NCBI GenBank assembly: GCA_002917075.1
Contig: NTMA01000014.1
Coordinates: 310,001-374,000 of the forward strand
Length of the DNA: 64,000 bases
From: Hawksworthiomyces lignivorus
Taxonomy: Eukaryota; Ascomycota; Sordariomycetes; Ophiostomatales; Ophiostomataceae
Reading direction: 5' to 3'
Shown here in pieces: positions 24,306-36,237 of the stretch (within the stretch, counting starts at the first letter, position 1; every line of letters starts with the position of its first letter). The notes below the pieces were generated by a model. The model made no database searches, had not been told where the DNA came from, and saw only the letters and a program-made list of their open reading frames with translations. A program made the position numbers and the translations under genes.

Positions 24306-25885
24306 CTACGCTGCATCAACATCAAGGTTTTCCTGGGATTGCTTCGCAATGAGTCCCATAATGGCCGAGTCCCATGCTCCCTCGCGCCACGGCCTCTCCA
24401 GGAGGAGGCGAATGGCCCTCCAGCGCAGCGGGATATCGGGGGCATGCTGTGCCACGAAGAAGAGGGGCTGGACGAAGCTGGTTCGAAATGAGAAGAGCGG
24501 CAGCAGCCCGCAGGCCTCGAGGCTCTGCTCCCCGTAGACGAAATTGTAGCGGCTGGAGGAGTGGATGGCGTCCAGGGCCGCTTCGGCCAGGTCCACAATC
24601 TCCGAGAACTGCTCGAGCCCCAGCTGGCCCGGATCGGTGCCGGCACCGCTCCAGATTGTCACCCATAGCGACTCGTCGGCGCAGACCGCCTCGACCTGGA
24701 GCACGACCAGGAGGTAGTTTGCGCGCAGAAGGGCACGGCGGCGCACGTAGTCGCTGTTTTGGCCCCAGCGGGCGCGGAGAAACGCCTCATGCCAGAGGTC
24801 CAGCCGGGCCTGGAGGACCTGCTTCACCTGAGCGATGTGGCAGGCGAGAGCAGACGCATCTAGCTGCGAGCATGCCATGGCGTGCCGGAACGCCATGGCG
24901 TCGTTGTTGATGTCGACGAGATCGTAGCTGAGCGACCCCAGGTCCGAGCCCAGCGGGCGCAGGGGTAGGGGGAGCGTGCCGAGCTGCTGGAAGCTCAGTG
25001 AGGCGTCGGAGTGGCCGCGGCCTAGGTTTAGCCACAGCATCGTGAGCATATCGATCACGGCCGAGAGGTGCAGAAGACGCTGTACCAGCGGGCCGGCGCC
25101 GACGCTCCGCGCGAGCGTGACTGAGTAGCTGAGGTGAGTGAGCAGGCCGTCCGCATTTCCCTGCAGAAACTCAAACATGACGAGGAGGATGCAGCAGGCG
25201 AGGGCGTTCTCCGGCGACGACGTGCTGCTCCCCAGAGGCCCGCCGCCTAGCTGCGACCGAAAGCGGGCGACAGCCTTGACGTACTGCCGCAGCGCGTTCT
25301 GGTGGAAGTCGCCCGCCTCGGTATTTCGGGTCAGAGAGAGCTCGCTGGCCTGGTATCTCCTGCTCATGATGCCCAGCGCAATGATGGAGTGGCGGATGGC
25401 CGGATCTTGGTGGCTGAGCTGCAGAAGTGTGGTGCTCAAGCCATCGTCCTGGAGCGAGTTTGCCAGCTGAACGCCCGTCCCTGTTTCGAAGAAGTGGAAT
25501 CCTTGGGCTTCTAGCTGGTCCTGAAATAACGGGCGAGAAGAGAGACTGGCGAGAGATGCCCTGGACGCAAGAGTGAGCGGGGGGCGGCGCGAATTGCCAC
25601 CAAATGGCCGTCCTGTCTCCAGGTCAGCGTATCCATCGCAGATGCGCCCCGTCTTGCGGCAGTTCTCGCAGACGGGCTTTGCTTCATCGCAGCGCTTATG
25701 TCGAATTCTGGTGTTGAAAACCCCGCGTTAAAAAATCAAGAAATGGTCTGATCAAGATATCATCTGCACTTAGTCAGTAGGGCTGAAAGAACACGATCGA
25801 CTCACTTGCAAGTGCCGCATCCTGTTCTATTCTTAGGAACGCTCGCTCGCCGCCCTCTAACTTTCTGCGCCACAGGGTCCGCCAT
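24306..25885 (-). CDS. Zn2Cys6 transcription factor
   Basis: Nuclear regulator of 493 residues; exons 25885-25806 and 25707-24306, splice AA|A inside the zinc cluster. The motif reads GCGTCKIRHKRC then C-x2-C-x6-C as VCENCRKTGRIC, close to the N-terminus. The rest is the Fungal_trans_2-type acidic/helical domain: PAIRHSIIALGIMSRRY, ENALACCILLVMFEFLQGN and GLLPLFSF near the end are typical of this class. It is divergent from the beta-lactamase-fold hydrolase gene, with ~750 bp between starts. A regulator paired with its target is possible but unproven. Confidence 0.88.
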
Positions 25886-26636
25886 GTCTCTCCTTTAGGT
25901 CAGGTACGCTTCTCGGACTCTCCTGCAGGGTTTACGCGGCGGCGAATTGCGAGGCAGAGGCCATGGGGAATCAATACGGAGCAACCAAGGACGGTCATGT
26001 CAATTTTGGCTCTACTTATAAGTTCGGCGATCTAGAACAGAGCAGATAGCGTTGCAGTCAAGGTCGCAGCCCACAAATGCCTCCCGTTACATCCAACGGC
26101 GGACAGGCCTCGTCTGATTGCACAGAAGCAGCTGACGGTGGCGCAGAACAGCGGGGACTTTACGCACTCGCCAACCACGGCTCATATATCGTACACGTAC
26201 GGAGTACAAGTGCCCCGATCTACCAGGAACCGATGTGGAGATGCTTTACGTCACGTCCAACCAGGTCTCATTCTTTTAAGCACAGCTGTCAGCTCTTCCA
26301 ACGGTCGGAACCTAAAGTCAACATCAGTCCGAGGACGATCGTCACTTTCCAATGGAGATATTTTCAACATGTCGACGGATTACTCTCGTATTCCAGGCAA
26401 TGTACAGCGAGCTGACGACGTGAGGCTGAGGACGAACACGTCTTTACGCTCGATTGTTGAGATTGAGCAGCTCTAATTGCAAACACGAGCGCGCGCGCTG
26501 GTGTATAAAGTCAACAGCATCGCCAACCTCAGTTGATCAACATGGAAGACAAGCAAGACAACGACTACCTTTTTGAGCAATTGTGTCTCATACTTTCCGC
26601 TCGTTTTAATCTCTATCCCTGTCAAGATCACCTACG
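25886..26636. promoter_or_regulatory. Divergent promoter, Zn2Cys6 factor / hydrolase
   Basis: 750 bp between the two ATGs. It holds one copy of the near-palindromic GTACGGAGTAC motif (26197-26207) that recurs in other intergenic parts of this window. Small frames inside show no family features. Confidence 0.5.
26197..26207 (+). repeat. GTACGGAGTAC intergenic motif, copy 1
   Basis: Exact copy, 430 bp upstream of the beta-lactamase-fold gene. Other copies are at 32823, 36787 and 54298. Confidence 0.6.
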
Positions 26637-28628
26637 ATGAAGTCGCACCACGTTTTCTCCTTGGCTTCCGCCGCAGCATTAGCGCGCGCTGGTCTTGCCG
26701 AGACGATTCTGACACTGGACTCGGCCGTCAGCAACTGCCCGCCCTCGGGCGCGGTTCTCCCGCCCAAGATGCCTTCTGCGAACCCGGTTGTCCAGGGCAC
26801 TATTGCCGAGCTCGAGGCGCTTCAAAGCACTCTTGCCGAGCTGCTCGGAGACGCAACTGGATTTTCGGTGGCAGCTGCGTCAGTCTATGAAGAAGCGCCC
26901 CTTCTGAACCTGTCGATCACCCCGCCGGTGTTCAATGAAACTGGTGCACATGTGGTCACCGGCGACACGGTCTTCGGGATCGGAAGCGTCAGCAAGACCT
27001 TCACCGTCATGGGCCTGCTCTTGCTGGGTGACAAAATCAGCATGGCAGACCCTACCACCAAGTACGTGCCGGAGCTCAACAAGCTCAAGGCAGAACAGGA
27101 CGTACAAAACGCTGTCACGACGGTCGACTGGGACCTCATCTCTCTTGACGCCTTGGCCAGCCAGCTTGCGGGAGTTGGATATGACTGTACGTACTCGTTC
27201 ATCATACGGCATCGACAAGTACAAATTGCTAACAGTGAAAATTGGAATCAGTGGGCAACGATCTTGCCAACAACCCCGCGCTGAATCTGACGGAGTATGG
27301 CCTTCCGGCCTTGACAGCGGACGAACATAGCGGGTGTGGTGCTCTTCCTTCGTCCAGGCCGTGCACCTGGGATGGTATTATCTTCCTCTGCTTTTACATC
27401 GCGGTATGTTACTTTGGTATACACATAGAATGCCATCAGCTAAGCTCCTCTTCTCCTGCAGATTTTTGGGATGGCTTCGGCAAGCGAGCACCCACTTATG
27501 GACCCTACACTACACCTGGCTACAGCGACGTGACCTACGACATTTTGGGCCTGGTCATTGAGCGTGTCGCGAACCAGTCGTACGGAGAATTTATCCAGCA
27601 AAATATCTTCGAACCTCTGAACATGACGAACTCGTTCGTTACGAAGCCAGATGATGACAGCATCGGCTTTATCTCCATCGAGCCCAACTTTTGGAGCACA
27701 TCATATGGCTTCTTAGAAGCGTAGGGACCCCCTCCCCCCCCCCGTTTGCCAATACGGATAATTTGTGTGTGCTTTGTATATTTGCTAACATTTTTGCAGA
27801 GACGGCGGCTTCTACTCGACGGCAAACGACCTGGTCAAGTTTGGCCAGGGCATCCTGAGCTACAATCTTCTCTCCGAGGTGACCACCCGCGCCTGGCTGA
27901 AGCCCCGCACCCACACGTCGTCCCTTGGCATTTCGGTGGGCGCGCCTTGGGAAATCGGCCGGGCGAACAACCTCACCGCAGACGGCCGCATCATCGACGT
28001 GTACAGCAAGAACGGCGGGCTGACGGACTACAACGCGCTCTTCGTACTGATCCCCGACTACGGCATCGTCTTGTCCATGGTCTCGGCCGGAAACATGTCG
28101 AGCCTGCTGGCGCAGCTGGTCATCGCAACCGACATCCTCGAGCCCTTTGTGCGTGCCGTCGAAGCCGCGGGCAAGGCCGAGGCGTCCATCGTCTACGCCG
28201 GGACGTACGCCAACGATGCGACCAACAGCAGCATCACGGTCGCCGTCGACGACGAGGCCGGGCTCAACGTGACAAGCTGGGTGATGAACGGCCACGACGT
28301 CTTTGCTACCTATCCCGTCATCGCGTCGCTGGCTCCTGAGGGGGCCATGATAGACTACTTGTCCATCCGCCTGTTTCCCACGGGCCTGCAGAGCACAAAC
28401 TCTTCTGCGTGGCGCGCCGTCTACGATACCACGGCACCGTCGACCATCCTGGAGGCAGACCAGCAGCTGTTCATTCTGCAGTCGGCCTGCCAAAGCTGGT
28501 CCAGCATCGACAACCTGGTGTACGGACTCAATGCGCTGGATGATTTTGTATTTGGCTTCAGCAGCTCTGGCGGAAATGCGACAACTATCACTCCAACGGC
28601 CTTTAGGCAGACGCTGACTCGAATTTAA
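26637..28628 (+). CDS. Secreted beta-lactamase-fold serine hydrolase
   Basis: Member of the serine beta-lactamase/penicillin-binding-like family (class C type), 586 residues. Exons 26637-27186, 27252-27374, 27462-27720 and 27800-28628 join in phase; the first intron has a CTAAC branch. A signal peptide is likely (~1-20). The catalytic SxxK tetrad is SVSK near residue 118, in GIGSVSKTFTVMGLLLL. The second motif is Y-S-D (TPGYSDVTYDILG) where Y-x-N is usual. C-terminal to ~400 lies an extra beta-rich domain seen in fungal members. Such fungal enzymes act as esterases, transesterases or lactamases; the substrate cannot be inferred. Intron 3 begins with GTAGGG and has a C-rich run. Confidence 0.85.
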
Positions 28629-28795
28629 GAGCAAAGAGAGAGACGTAATGAATGCAATAATTTCGGAGTATTTCCTAGGCTATACGAATAATTCAAATAG
28701 AGGGTACTCAAAGCCGGTCAAAGTTATCTTAAAATAATAGTATACTTCATATTTAAATTCAATTTATTACATTATCACCGAGCTATATATAGCCG

Positions 28796-31700
28796 CTATC
28801 GCCCGAAGCGTGGCAGTTTAGTAATATCTAAGACGATATTTCCTTGGTGGTCTATTTTTTCAGGGAAGTAACTGGCTTTCAATGCTGTCGGGTTAGACCG
28901 AACATCTTCTATCCACTCCTTGAATTCTTTATCTGATTGTGGTTTTAGTAGACCGATAATGAAATCTTGGAGTTGGTCGCCAGAAGTTGTGTCGACTGCG
29001 TGCCTTATTGACGGCGCGAATCCCTGTCTATCAGTCCATGCACGGAAGCCTGGAAAGAGAGGGTGACATATCCCCCGGTAGTAGTTCATGCAGGACTCGG
29101 GTATCTCATTGTAGACTACACGAAAGTGGTGTGTCCATGCCTCAGCTGCGTAATCCAGAAATGCGGCAGTTCTGCGGCTCGGGTGACCTGGTACTGTGTG
29201 TCTGCTTTTCCTTCCTATCATGTACAGATAGGTCACGCAGATTTCCAGCAAAAGCGCATTTATGTAGATGAATGAGAACGAACCCTTCCATGCTGAAGCC
29301 AATGTGGAAGTGCTTTCTGTTTGACTGCGGCGTAGATGCCAAGTGCGCTTAGTGACCGACCTGTTACTCTGGCTATTATCGTCTCCATCGTCATCCCAGC
29401 CATCGCCGTTATTATCATCTTCTTCTTCTTCGTCCACGAGGAAGAGTTGGTCTTCTTCTGTGAGCCAGGACGGATTCGGAGGGAGATACTTCCTTATAGA
29501 AATCTCATCCAAGAGAAACTCTCGGGCAGTCTGGTGGACCAGATACACCTCACCCTGCACCACGCGAACGAAGTTGCCGCACAATGACTTGATGTGATTC
29601 TCAAACGGATAGACAAGCTCATATTCAACGTGGTCAAACGTTCTCCTGCTCGGGGTAACTGTTGATTCGAACGTATTGTGGTCTGGCCGAATCGCGAGGG
29701 CAATGCTCATCTCCTCAATTGTCAGCGGTCGAGTAGCGGTAAGAATAATACTGAGCATCTTTCTCGCCTTTGGGTTCTTGTTTTCATTAAGAAGTACCGT
29801 ATATATCGTGTCGATGCCTCGGCTATATAGAATTGCTTCTAGCTCTCGTCGAGATGCTCCTTCTTCAGAGCGTTCCTTGAGAAGTTCTAGGATCAGAGAG
29901 ACCCACAAGAAGGTCCGGTCTGCCTGAGTGATCAGCTCGCTCTCGATGTCTTCGAGAAGCTCAGACGGCAGTCCTGCATCAACGAGGTCCTTCATGCCAT
30001 CTTTCACTACAAGCCTGATGTCGGAACCTATCGCCTGTGTCTCATCTTCTCCTCTAAGCCTCATCATTGCAAAATACGGCGGCGGCTTTGAATCAGCCGA
30101 AGGCTCGTCATCCGACGCACCCTGGTCAGATACAGGCCGGTCAAATGCTATTTTGAATGAGTTCTCTGGTCTGGAAGTGACAAGCAGCTTCAGCTTCCTT
30201 TCCCTCCCTTTGGCTATTTCTCCTGGGTTTGTAAAGTATTCGGAGATGAGTCTCACGAGTTGTTTCTGAGACACTTTCTCACACTCATCTAGGCCGTCGA
30301 TAAAACATATAATCCGCTGCTTCCGAGAAAGCTTTTCAAACTCTTCAAGGACATTCTACAGAGTGTCTACACGACCTAGGTCCTCCTGATCAAGCCATTT
30401 GCGCATAGGACGAATAAGTCCTCGCTCGGCTCTAAGTAGCTGATGAAGTATGGCCGACAATGCAAATTTTGCGTCACTTTGCTCCTTATTATCAGCCTTG
30501 AAGAAAAAGAAGCAGACACTGGTGTGCTCTCGGGCTATTTGTCGGTGATGGTCAATCAAAAATGACGATAGTACCGACTTGCTGCATCCGGGGTCCTCTG
30601 ATATCCAGAGAAGGAATTGCTCCGTAGTCTCAAGCCATGATAGATACTTCTCGTTACGGAGCAGCCAGGTACAGGTTCTATTTACTGCTTTCGGATTTCG
30701 ATCTTTGTGTACTTCATACTTAGAAGTCCTGAATCTTCTTAAAAACTGACGGTCTTCCACTTTTTCAAGTCTCTCAAGAGCATTCGATTCTTTGAAAAGT
30801 CAGAGATCTCGTTTTACATCGGAGAAAGTGCCACGTATACATGCAGGGCTTTAGCATACTTATCTTGGTAACCAATTCGGTCAGGCTGGCTAAAACGGGC
30901 CGGAACCTGGTTTCGTCTTGGTGGGAGAATGTGCACATGCTGCGGTGGTTTCTGTCGATAGGAATGCAAGTCTCGTTTGGCCATCCTAGAGTAGCGGAAT
31001 TTTTGTCCACAACCTCCAGCGCTACTCGTTAGCTCGACAAAATCAACGAGGTTGAAAAAAACGAAATATGGTATAAGAGCGGGCTAACCTACCAGGAAAT
31101 TGGCGTGATTCATTTTTTTCCGTCTCGTAGAAACTGTGGGCAGTTAGATCTTTACCACTGTTGGTAAATGAGTCTGAAATAAGAGTCAAGATCTTTGAGT
31201 CACGCTCTAGATCTTTGGTCAGCTGCAAATTTGTGCTAGTATTTAGAGAGCCCATTTTCAAGACGCCGCTGAGAACCGATCCCCATCGAGCTATGTCAGA
31301 GCCCCGGTGTGGGGTGCCAAAAAAATACGACGGCAGATATGTACGGGGAGAGCCGCTTGTATCGTTCGCTCTCAGATGCTCTATTAACTGCCTGAAAGAG
31401 TGTGAGCCAAGGAATTGCCTCCAGCCGCTACAAGACTACTTTAATGCTGCACCTGCTTAAATACGACGCCACCGAGGCTGTGGCATAGGAAGAGGATTGG
31501 GCGGCTGGCTTCATTGCCACTGCGAACCGCCAGCAGCTGCTCCAAGAGCTGATCAGCGAAGGTGAAGACGCCGGCAGTGGACTTGCTGAACTGAACTTTA
31601 GAGTTATAGGAAAACGACATGATTCGCGCCTTTGGAATGTATTTTGGCAGTAAGTCCCTTAACCAGTTCACCGATGTGCCGTCGCTGTCCTTTTTCGTCC

Positions 31701-31854
31701 AGGTCTTTTCATAATGGCCATTGAGCCCATGAATGGCAACAACGTCGATGACACTTCGCGCATCCGAGTCCTTGTTGATCAGGATATACATGCCATAGCC
31801 TGAATTTGCAGAAGAGAAAACTCCAGCACCGCTGGTACTTTCTAATACGTCCAT
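28796..31854 (-). pseudogene. SesB-like lipase / NACHT STAND gene, interrupted by an in-frame stop
   Basis: NLR-type gene, apparently decaying. Exons 31854-31453, 31387-31093, 31021-30860 and 30789-28796 join in phase to 951 codons. N-terminal ~225 residues form a SesB-like alpha/beta-hydrolase domain (AIHGLNGHYEKTWT, FLCHSLGGVVFKQ, FFGTPHRGSDIARWG, GWPNETCIPIDRNHR). The NACHT part follows: Walker A-like ISEDPGCSKSVLSS has Ser in place of the usual Gly before Lys, and Walker B is ICFIDGLDECE. A TAG at 30356-30358 falls between the two, in an otherwise continuous frame. A T7 run (complement 31319-31325) also breaks the best-matching frame in exon 2, unless the second of two acceptors four bases apart is used. 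The C-terminus has no WD, ankyrin or TPR repeats. Intact relatives trigger incompatibility or immunity-like cell death. Confidence 0.75.
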
Positions 31855-33008
31855 AATAGCCGATCACGCGGCTATCTTATTTGTAATGAGTGTCTCGCAG
31901 CCTATGATTTTTGAGGTGCTAAAGTTGCGATATGGGAGACCCGAATATAGGAACGTGAACGTAAAATAGCTATGAACGAAGCAACGTGCTGAAATGATAT
32001 GCCGAACAAAATTTATTTGTTTCTGGACGACGATACTCAGAATGTCCAAAGAGAGATGTGGCCGGAGTTTCGGAAACTCGGAAACTCTAACGGCTTGGTT
32101 TGGCATGATTCCGGTTTTCTCCTCCACTCAGCATCCGTGCCTAAGGTGGTATCAGGATCAAGCGGATATGCACGAACAATAGTCACTTCGCAATGCTTCA
32201 TGTCTTCTATTCGTGCAATACACTGTCGGCCGGCCTTGCATTTGCTACAGTGACCAGTGGGCCAGTAAGATGTAGAGATCCATTTTTGGTGAGCTGAGCC
32301 CTGCGGCCAAGCCATATCAGCTAAATAATCGTGCCGGCTTACGTTCTATACCTCTCTTCGACGCTTTAAAACAGACTAGCAGAGTAGGTGAATTAGATTT
32401 CTTGAAGACAGTTATTAGCTTACGACTTGGCGAAGCGCCCCAGCTGCACACCTTCTTTATTACTATATAACATCCGACATCTGAAGCCTCGAATAGATGC
32501 GGTCTGGTTTGGATAGAAGCTCTTTTTTCAAGCGCTGGTTTCGGCGACTTTGGCCCGTGCTACCCAGACATCCATATTTCTTATAGCAGCTATATATAAG
32601 GATTGGAATTACCAGTACTGACATCCTGCTGATTGTGTATTATAGGTAGAGAGCTATAGCTGTAGGTGATCAAAGCTGTGCCCGTTATAGGCTCAATAAA
32701 AAATTACATAAGGTGATAGATGTAAATTTGGTGAAAACGCCTGACATGGCTTTAGAATAATATCCGAAGGTAGTATGGTAAGATACAAAATCTGCCTTGC
32801 AGGCATCGAAAAGAGGGGAGATTACGGAGTACAGTGGTGTCTTTCGCAACAACCAGTATCTAGATAGTTTGATTGGGCACCAAAGGTGACCCATGTTGGC
32901 AAATTGTCCATACCGACATTAACCTCACCTAACTGTGGATGTTCCTCGTTACCACTCGCCTTATTTTCTTTCCGATTACAACATCGAAATCGAGTAAAAG
33001 CATAGTCA
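31855..33008. other. Intergenic region
   Basis: 1.15 kb, AT-rich, between the decayed NACHT gene and the amidohydrolase gene, with one GTACGGAGTAC-like motif near the right end. No supported gene. Confidence 0.5.
32823..32832 (+). repeat. TACGGAGTAC intergenic motif, copy 2
   Basis: Ten-base match, 177 bp upstream of the amidohydrolase start. Confidence 0.55.
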
Positions 33009-34154
33009 ATGCTAAGAATGGCAGCTGTAACAGTCATCACTAACGTCTTTGTCTTCGATGGCCATGATGCGAAGCCCGGGCCTCAGAATGTTACAATCAA
33101 AGGCTCTGAAATTTTAGATATTTCTAATCACTCGAGCTCTAACGCAGCCGAGCCAGGAGTATCTCTGATCAACGGCTCAGGCTGTACTCTTCTGCCCGGA
33201 TTCATCGACTCGCATGTCCACATCCGCGCCCCGGAGGCTCTTGATGACCTGGCAGCTGCGGGGATCACCTCCTGCCTGGACATGGGGTGCTTCCCGGCGC
33301 CATTTGCTCTTACGATGCGCCAAGCCAGCCGCGAGACGGGACCGAACGGCCGACCGCGACCCCATCTGCTCTCGGCGGGCACAATTGCCACGTCGCCGGG
33401 CAGCATTCACAGCAGGATTCCGGGCGTCCAGGCGGAGACGCTGCTGACTTCCGCCGATCAGGCCGACCAGTTCGTCGCTGACCGCATCGCTGAAGGCTCC
33501 GACTACATCAAGCTCGTCGCGGACGAACCGGGCCCGTCGCAGGCGATCCTCGACGCCCTGGTGGCTGCGGCGCGCGGGGCGGGCAAGAAGACGGTCGCGC
33601 ACGCCGCGTACCACGAGCCGTTTCGCATGGCGGTCGAGAGCGGCGTGGACTGCATCACGCACGCGCCGTCCGACCAGGCCGTCGACCCCGCGTGGGCGGC
33701 GCGGCTGGGGAAAGAAGGGCGCGTCGCCGTTCCCACGCTCGTGATGCACGAGACGGTGGAGAGGGCTATCGCGACGGCACCTCAGGCGATGGCCGCCATG
33801 ATCGGCTCGAAGCAGAGAGACTTCAAGCACGCGATCGACTCGGTCCGGCTGCTCCACGAGGCCGGGGTGCAGATTTTCGCTGGGACAGACGCAAACTCGA
33901 GCAAATTTGCTCCCGTTAAGCACGGCGAGAGCCTGTTCAGGGAATTCGAGCTCCTGGCTGAGGCGGGCCTAACGAACCTGGAGATCTTGCGGTCGGCTAC
34001 GAGTCTGCCCGCAGCGTTCTGGGGGCTCGAAGATAGAGGCAGGGTTCAAGCCGGTTCGAGAGCTGATTTGGTGTTGGTCCGAGGCAAGCCTCTGGAGGAC
34101 CTCCAATCTCTCCGCGACATTCAGAAAGTCTTCATCGGCGGCGTGGGTTTCTAG
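33009..34154 (+). CDS. Metal-dependent amidohydrolase
   Basis: Single-exon 381-residue hydrolase of the amidohydrolase superfamily (imidazolonepropionase/prolidase-like branch). The metal-binding H-x-H is in GFIDSHVHIRAP near residue 68. A candidate bridging Lys is in DYIKLVADEPG, further His residues in TVAHAAYHE and CITHAPSD, and the Asp in FAGTDANSS. The C-terminal strands (AGSRADLVLVRGKPLEDL) return to the small beta domain typical of the family. No signal peptide. ATG 33009 was taken; ATG 33018 is nearly equivalent. The substrate is unknown, and the neighbours give no pathway. Confidence 0.88.
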   Translation: MLRMAAVTVITNVFVFDGHDAKPGPQNVTIKGSEILDISNHSSSNAAEPGVSLINGSGCTLLPGFIDSHVHIRAPEALDDLAAAGITSCLDMGCFPAPFALTMRQASRETGPNGRPRPHLLSAGTIATSPGSIHSRIPGVQAETLLTSADQADQFVADRIAEGSDYIKLVADEPGPSQAILDALVAAARGAGKKTVAHAAYHEPFRMAVESGVDCITHAPSDQAVDPAWAARLGKEGRVAVPTLVMHETVERAIATAPQAMAAMIGSKQRDFKHAIDSVRLLHEAGVQIFAGTDANSSKFAPVKHGESLFREFELLAEAGLTNLEILRSATSLPAAFWGLEDRGRVQAGSRADLVLVRGKPLEDLQSLRDIQKVFIGGVGF

Positions 34155-34323
34155 CCAGAAAACATGCAAAGGCACTGTTGAATCAGGATATTGAATAGTC
34201 ACAAAAATCGGGGATCTAGAGTTGATCAAGAGAACCTACGAGATGCGAAACAGGAATTATTAAATAAATTACAATGGAGTCGCGAGCGACATGTGTAGGC
34301 ATAAAATACGCCACCTTGTAAAA

Positions 34324-36237
34324 TCACCCCATCAGTAGCCGCCCGCCCACGTCCCGGTACAGTGTCACGTCTGTCTTCTTTGCAATCTTCATCATCTCGT
34401 CTGCCGTGTCTGGCGCCGCCGCGGGTCCGTCGGCCGGCAGGCGAGCGGCCGACAGATCGATAAACAGCGCCGGCAGGGACTCTGCCTTGAAGTAGTCGGT
34501 GTGCGCGCGCGACGACTGCACGACAACGATAATGAGCAGAAGGAACGCGAGGACCAGCACGCCAGCAGGCAGAGCGATCCAGTCCCAGGTGACAGTGACA
34601 AAGGTCTGGAGCGAGTAGGCGGTACCCGCAACAGCGGCGATGCCGGAGGACGAGTTGTCAGTACGCAGCGTGTTGGTGAGGCTGGTGGCTATGAAATTCA
34701 AAACGTCGGGCACGGTGCTGGCGTTGCCCTGTGGCAGCGACTGCGTCGTAGTTATGTATGAGATGCCGTAGAAGGCATAGTAGAGAATGTGCATCAGGTC
34801 TGAGGTGTAGCCCTCTTCGTTGACCTCTGGCGTGATGTCAGAGCCTACCAGGGATTGGCCCATGAACTGCTGGAGCGGTATCCAAGCCAGTTCGCTCACG
34901 CCGTAGCTGATGTTGTTTGGGCCAAAGCCGGTGAAGGTATTGTTGCCGCCGTCTGCAAAGACACCGCCGTCTTCCGGGCCTGGGGTCATGGTCAAGTTCA
35001 CCAGGATACCCGTACCGGTCAGCGCGATCTTGGAGGCCGCGTTGGGCGTGGACGCGTTGGGGAACGTCGACACCACTGTCTCGACCAGACGGCCATTTGT
35101 CATGATGTTGCGCATCGTCTGCACGCACATGAACACGCTGCAGGTATAGGCATGCGAGGTGGTCGCGTTTAGCGGGAATAAGTAGGCGACACGCGCGAGT
35201 TCGTTACCGTAAGTCGACGGCGGCAGCGCGGCAGCGGCGCCGGAGCTGCCTTTGTAGCCAGTAGCATTGAGAAGGACGCTGTTAAAGAACCCCGGCGACC
35301 AGGTTGCCGTGGGGCCGCCGGGAAGGCTGTATGAGCACTGCTGAGCGCTGCTTGAGGCGCAGGTGATCTGCACATCGGCGCTGCTGTCGACACACTGGCT
35401 GCACACGGCGAGCGTCGCGTAGTCGGGCCATGTGCAGTTGCCCGTGGTGCAATCGGCCGTGATGGCGATCTTGTCCGCGTTGCCGTTGTTGTATATGGCG
35501 TTGTAGAAACCGCCCTTCATCGCCAGGTCGGCGATTTTTGTCCCGTGGGTCTCTCCTACGTCATACCCGACGTAGTTGGTCGCACGCCGCGCGCTGGCGA
35601 AGGCGACATTGTCACCGCCGCTGAGCGCGACCGCGCGCTCGTCGTACTTGACCAGCTGCTGCGTGAAGGCGCCCACGATGGGCAGCACCAGCACCAGCAC
35701 CGAGCTGGCCGCGGCCACGCTGCTCACCAATATGGCCGGCCGCAGCAGCAGCCTGAAGGCGCCCAGCGGGCTGTGCATGGCGTCGTCGAACACGGCAAAG
35801 TCGCTCAGTGGCCGCGGGACCGCGCGGCCCGCACGGTTGGCCGAGAACCAGTTCCACTTCGCCTGGCCGATGATGGCGGCGACCGCGAAGCTGACGCTCA
35901 TCGTGAACACCTGCGTCAGAAGCGACACGATCGTGTTGAGATTGATTTTTGCGGGGAAGTCGGGCAGGCGGGAGTTGTTGTACTTGGCCAGCACGCCGCA
36001 GATGGCGGCGACCGCCAGCACGCCGATGACCAGCGCTGCCATCTCCAAGAACCAGACAATGGCGAAAAACCGCCGCGGCGCGTGCGGCTCGTATGCGGCT
36101 GGTGGGTTTACCACAGGCGCTGGCGGCTGTTTTTCGTAGTAGTTGTTATTCACGTAGCCGGCATAGGCCGGCTGCCCCATGGGCTGCTGTGGCTCACTGT
36201 TGTACGACTGCATCATTGCGTTAACGTGTGCTTGCAT
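34324..36237 (-). CDS. DUF3176-family membrane protein
   Basis: 637-residue integral membrane protein of the fungal DUF3176 family, function unknown. Order: Gln/Pro/Tyr-rich cytoplasmic N-terminus (~1-45), three to four helices (from FAIVWFLEMAALVIGVLAV; a conserved QAKWNWF between them; then AILVSSVAAASSVLVLVLP), a long extracellular region with paired Cys (CTTGNCTWPDYATLAVCSQC) and many N-x-S/T sites, a last helix (LPAGVLVLAFLLLIIVVVQ) and a short tail. The stop is near that of the convergent amidohydrolase gene. The frame is open upstream to 36282 but has no earlier ATG, so 36237 is chosen. Confidence 0.87.
   Translation of the reverse strand: MQAHVNAMMQSYNSEPQQPMGQPAYAGYVNNNYYEKQPPAPVVNPPAAYEPHAPRRFFAIVWFLEMAALVIGVLAVAAICGVLAKYNNSRLPDFPAKINLNTIVSLLTQVFTMSVSFAVAAIIGQAKWNWFSANRAGRAVPRPLSDFAVFDDAMHSPLGAFRLLLRPAILVSSVAAASSVLVLVLPIVGAFTQQLVKYDERAVALSGGDNVAFASARRATNYVGYDVGETHGTKIADLAMKGGFYNAIYNNGNADKIAITADCTTGNCTWPDYATLAVCSQCVDSSADVQITCASSSAQQCSYSLPGGPTATWSPGFFNSVLLNATGYKGSSGAAAALPPSTYGNELARVAYLFPLNATTSHAYTCSVFMCVQTMRNIMTNGRLVETVVSTFPNASTPNAASKIALTGTGILVNLTMTPGPEDGGVFADGGNNTFTGFGPNNISYGVSELAWIPLQQFMGQSLVGSDITPEVNEEGYTSDLMHILYYAFYGISYITTTQSLPQGNASTVPDVLNFIATSLTNTLRTDNSSSGIAAVAGTAYSLQTFVTVTWDWIALPAGVLVLAFLLLIIVVVQSSRAHTDYFKAESLPALFIDLSAARLPADGPAAAPDTADEMMKIAKKTDVTLYRDVGGRLLMG

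Noticed and set aside
27669..28634. 321-codon minus-strand frame
   Set aside because: Antisense to the beta-lactamase-fold gene and without family features.
33177..33923. 248-codon minus-strand frame
   Set aside because: Antisense to the amidohydrolase, whose metal ligands are all in the plus frame.
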